Assembly (NCBI RefSeq): GCF_026625605.1 | Contig: NZ_CP113054.1 | Span: forward strand, 4,340,001 to 4,404,000 | Direction of reading: 5' to 3' | DNA from: Luteolibacter sp. SL250 | GTDB lineage: Bacteria; Verrucomicrobiota; Verrucomicrobiia; Verrucomicrobiales; Akkermansiaceae | DNA: 64,000 nucleotides | Part shown: piece after piece, positions 62,616 through 64,000 of the stretch | Layout: every line of letters begins with the position of its first letter | How positions within the stretch are numbered: the stretch's first letter is position 1 | Program-made: the position numbers and the translations under genes | Notes under the pieces: generated by a model | What the model saw: only the letters and a program-made list of their open reading frames with translations | Databases searched by the model: none | Told to the model about the DNA's origin: nothing

Positions 62616-62990
62616 ATGATCTCGTATTTCTCCGGCTTTGCGTTTCTTTTTACCATGCCCATCCTCATCGCCCAATGGATCGGGGTTGTGAAGCTCTCGA
62701 AGCACGGACGCCGCGGCGACTGGTGGTGCATGGTCACCGGCACGGCCCTCGCCACATTGAATCCTTTTCTGCAGGTGGCCGGCGCTTTCCTTTTCCGTTC
62801 TCTTGGAGGTGACACCGTCATCTTCAATGTATTGATGTTCGGTGGCCTGTCGGCCTTGGGTGGACTTCTGTTTGCGATTGGTTTCGTTCTCCACGCCATG
62901 AGACTCTCCAATCTGCAAAACCGGATCAGCGAACTGGAAATGATGAACCTCGCCCAGGCGACGGAGCTTGAGCGGATCCGCAACCGCTGA
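62616..62990 (+). CDS. Small membrane protein with C-terminal helix
   Basis: A 124-residue protein with three membrane helices (MISYFSGFAFLFTMPILIAQ, VTGTALATLNPFLQVAGAFL, LSALGGLLFAIGFVLHAM) and a C-terminal coiled-coil-like helix (LSNLQNRISELEMMNLAQ). No known family. It lies between the small lipoprotein and the class-F repeat pair. It may be cotranscribed with the lipoprotein gene. Confidence 0.7.
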   Translation: MISYFSGFAFLFTMPILIAQWIGVVKLSKHGRRGDWWCMVTGTALATLNPFLQVAGAFLFRSLGGDTVIFNVLMFGGLSALGGLLFAIGFVLHAMRLSNLQNRISELEMMNLAQATELERIRNR

Positions 62991-62994
62991 GTCC

Positions 62995-63205
62995 TGTGGC
63001 TGGGGCATCTTGCCCCAGGCCGTTGCCGGGGCGTCCCGCCCCGATCATCCATCTGTTGTCCCCCAACCTATGAGCAGGCACTTCCAAGAGGATTCTCCGG
63101 AGCGAATTCGTCGAAGGCGTGAAGACTATCCGAATGGGTTTCCCATACGAAAGAACCGGAGCAAGATGCTCCGGCAACGGCCTGGGCCAAGATGGCCCAG
63201 CCACA
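62995..63205. repeat. Class-F repeat: two inverted copies of a two-hairpin unit
   Basis: Copy 1 (62995-63043) and inverted copy 2 (63156-63205) are about 49-nt units with the same layout: TGTGGCTGGG, hairpin 1, AGGCCGTTGCC, hairpin 2. Hairpin 1 is GGGGC-ATCTT-GCCCC in copy 1 and GGGCC-ATCTT-GGCCC in copy 2 (compensated). Hairpin 2 is GGGGC-GTCCC-GCCCC in copy 1 and GGAGC-ATCTT-GCTCC in copy 2. The spacer of about 112 bp has an open frame without recognised homology (MSRHFQEDSPERI...). The unit fills the gap between two genes of opposite direction. Confidence 0.85.
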
Positions 63206-63214
63206 TTTGCTGAT

Positions 63215-63499
63215 TCAGGCGTCCGGAGCCTTCACGTGGAAGGTGCCGCGGAGCCACCTGCAGCGGAACGGCTCGCCCGCTTCCTCCGGCTTCCAGCCAT
63301 TGGCGCGGCCGAAGTCGATGCCCAGCGTGACCATGTTATGGCTCACCACCTTCGGCAGTTCCGCGATGAAGAGCTGGCCGTTCACACCAGCCACCAGCTC
63401 GATGACCAGCTCGTTGGTGCCGGTACGGTTCTGCATGATCCAGCGATACATGGTATCGCGGTGGTTGATGTTCTTGAAGACTTTCTGGGGAGGCGGCAC
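63215..63499 (-). CDS. Small hypothetical protein downstream of hemL
   Basis: A protein of up to 94 residues from a GTG at 63497-63499, or 78 residues from the ATG at 63449-63451 (MYRWIMQNRTGTNEL). The core NELVIELVAGVNGQLFIAEL, then SHNMVTLGIDFGRANGWKP and FRCRWLRGTFHV, is a short beta-rich domain without signal or membrane segment. I do not recognise it. It begins 10 bp after the hemL stop, on the same strand, so it is probably translated from the hemL transcript; the class-F repeat immediately follows its stop. Confidence 0.62.
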   Translation of the reverse strand: MPPPQKVFKNINHRDTMYRWIMQNRTGTNELVIELVAGVNGQLFIAELPKVVSHNMVTLGIDFGRANGWKPEEAGEPFRCRWLRGTFHVKAPDA

Positions 63500-63508
63500 G
63501 ACCGGAAT

Positions 63509-64000
63509 CTAGATATTGGAGAGCACCTTGGCAAACACCGAGAGGGTGTCATCCAGATCCGCCTCGGTGTGGGCCAGCGAGAGGAAACCGGTCTCATAGG
63601 GTGACGGGGCGATGTAGATGCCCTCCTCCAGGCAACCCCAGAAGAACTTCCGGAACAGCTCGAGGTCCTGCTTCATCACGTCGTTCACGTTCACGATCTC
63701 CCGGTCGGTGAAGAACAGGCAGAACATGGAACCGACGCGGTTGATCCGGTACGGGATGCCTTTTTCATCCATCACGCCGCGCAGGCCTTGCTCGAAATGC
63801 GCGCCGAGCTGGTCGAGCCTGGCGAAGCCGGAGGGCTTGGAAAGTTCCTTCAACTGGGCGAGACCCGCCGCCATCGCCAGTGGGTTCCCGGAAAGGGTGC
63901 CCGCCTGATAAACCGGGCCGATGGGGGCGAGCATGTCCATCACATCCGCCCGGCCGCCGAACGCACCGACCGGCAGACCGCCGCCGATGACCTTGCCGAA
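63509..64000 (-). CDS. hemL: Glutamate-1-semialdehyde 2,1-aminomutase, C-terminal part (cut by window edge)
   Basis: Converts glutamate-1-semialdehyde to 5-aminolevulinate in tetrapyrrole biosynthesis. The 163 residues seen begin inside the protein at FGKVIGGGLPVGAFGG, whose lysine binds pyridoxal phosphate, and continue with GPVYQAGTLSGNPLAMAAGLA and YIAPSPYETGFLSLAHT, ending SNI. Class III aminotransferase fold. The N-terminal two-thirds lies beyond base 64000. The end is intact (TAG). Confidence 0.94.
   Translation of the reverse strand, partial: FGKVIGGGLPVGAFGGRADVMDMLAPIGPVYQAGTLSGNPLAMAAGLAQLKELSKPSGFARLDQLGAHFEQGLRGVMDEKGIPYRINRVGSMFCLFFTDREIVNVNDVMKQDLELFRKFFWGCLEEGIYIAPSPYETGFLSLAHTEADLDDTLSVFAKVLSNI

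Noticed and set aside
63071..63213. Small open frame (MSRHFQEDSPERI...) within the class-F repeat region
   Set aside because: Its second half is made of the inverted repeat copy itself, and there is no ribosome-binding site or homology. It may be a decayed gene fragment, but coding status cannot be supported.

Overview
The window is GC-rich, gene-dense chromosomal DNA from a bacterium that I read as a verrucomicrobium (Verrucomicrobiales, in the Luteolibacter/Haloferula/Akkermansiaceae neighbourhood). This placement is inference. It rests on an ECF sigma/FecR/discoidin-like pair, a composite DUF1080 - multiheme cytochrome c - PA14 protein with a beta-propeller partner, a GMC oxidoreductase with a Tat-exported 'gluconate dehydrogenase subunit 3', a secreted FAD_oxidored protein, DUF5069, DUF2167 and YdjY-like proteins. 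I see no rRNA, tRNA, CRISPR array, prophage or intact insertion sequence.

Layout. 1-5.3 kb (mostly minus): N-terminal part of a DEAD-box helicase, an orphan T2SF/GspF-like membrane protein, a secreted FAD oxidoreductase, and a FecR-like regulator coupled to an ECF sigma factor. 5.4-7.9 kb: GMC oxidoreductase plus its Tat subunit. 7.9-8.7 kb: hairpin repeats around an AT-richer orphan gene. 8.8-18.4 kb: secreted proteins of unknown function, a kinase-MurQ fusion, MgtC/SapB and MATE membrane proteins, a CsbD/DUF3309/lipoprotein stress cassette, and an AEC transporter. 18.5-26.8 kb: methyltransferase, HAD phosphatase, full DEAD-box helicase, LRR-kinase, monomeric isocitrate dehydrogenase, secreted esterase. 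26.8-35 kb: SGNH hydrolase, DUF2167, RuvB, Fur-type regulator, cupin, DNA polymerase III delta', HisI, ribosomal protein L19. 35-40.4 kb: a secreted YdjY/terpenoid-cyclase-fold operon coupled to a YcaQ-like protein with no ordinary start codon, a RelB/ParE-type toxin-antitoxin pair, and a phosphodiester glycosidase. 40.5-46.5 kb: purD, pyrR, pyrB, pyrC, with a second toxin-antitoxin pair (RHH + PIN) between pyrB and pyrC. 48-53 kb: the large cytochrome and propeller proteins. 53-64 kb: ilvD, a second ECF sigma/anti-sigma pair, a YdjM-like hydrolase with a large secreted partner, a prepilin-like protein, RluE-like pseudouridine synthase, DUF486, TspO, small membrane or lipid-anchored proteins and the C-terminal part of hemL.

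The genes suggest a heterotroph that oxidises sugars in the periplasm (GMC dehydrogenase, DUF1080 domain, multiheme cytochromes), recycles peptidoglycan amino sugars (kinase-MurQ fusion), makes pyrimidines, purines, histidine, branched amino acids and tetrapyrroles, and uses ECF sigma factors with membrane regulators.

The most striking signal outside genes is a set of intergenic palindromic repeat families, usually present as head-to-head inverted pairs. One family (seven copies at three loci) forms a hairpin with an invariant GTGA loop (GNRA-type as RNA) and compensatory stem changes. A second (1.6 and 62.2 kb) shares a GCGG..TTC..CCGC hairpin and includes a perfect 29-nt inverted repeat. 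A third (63 kb) is a two-hairpin unit with compensated stems. They look like REP/BIME-type elements; no mobilising enzyme lies in the window.
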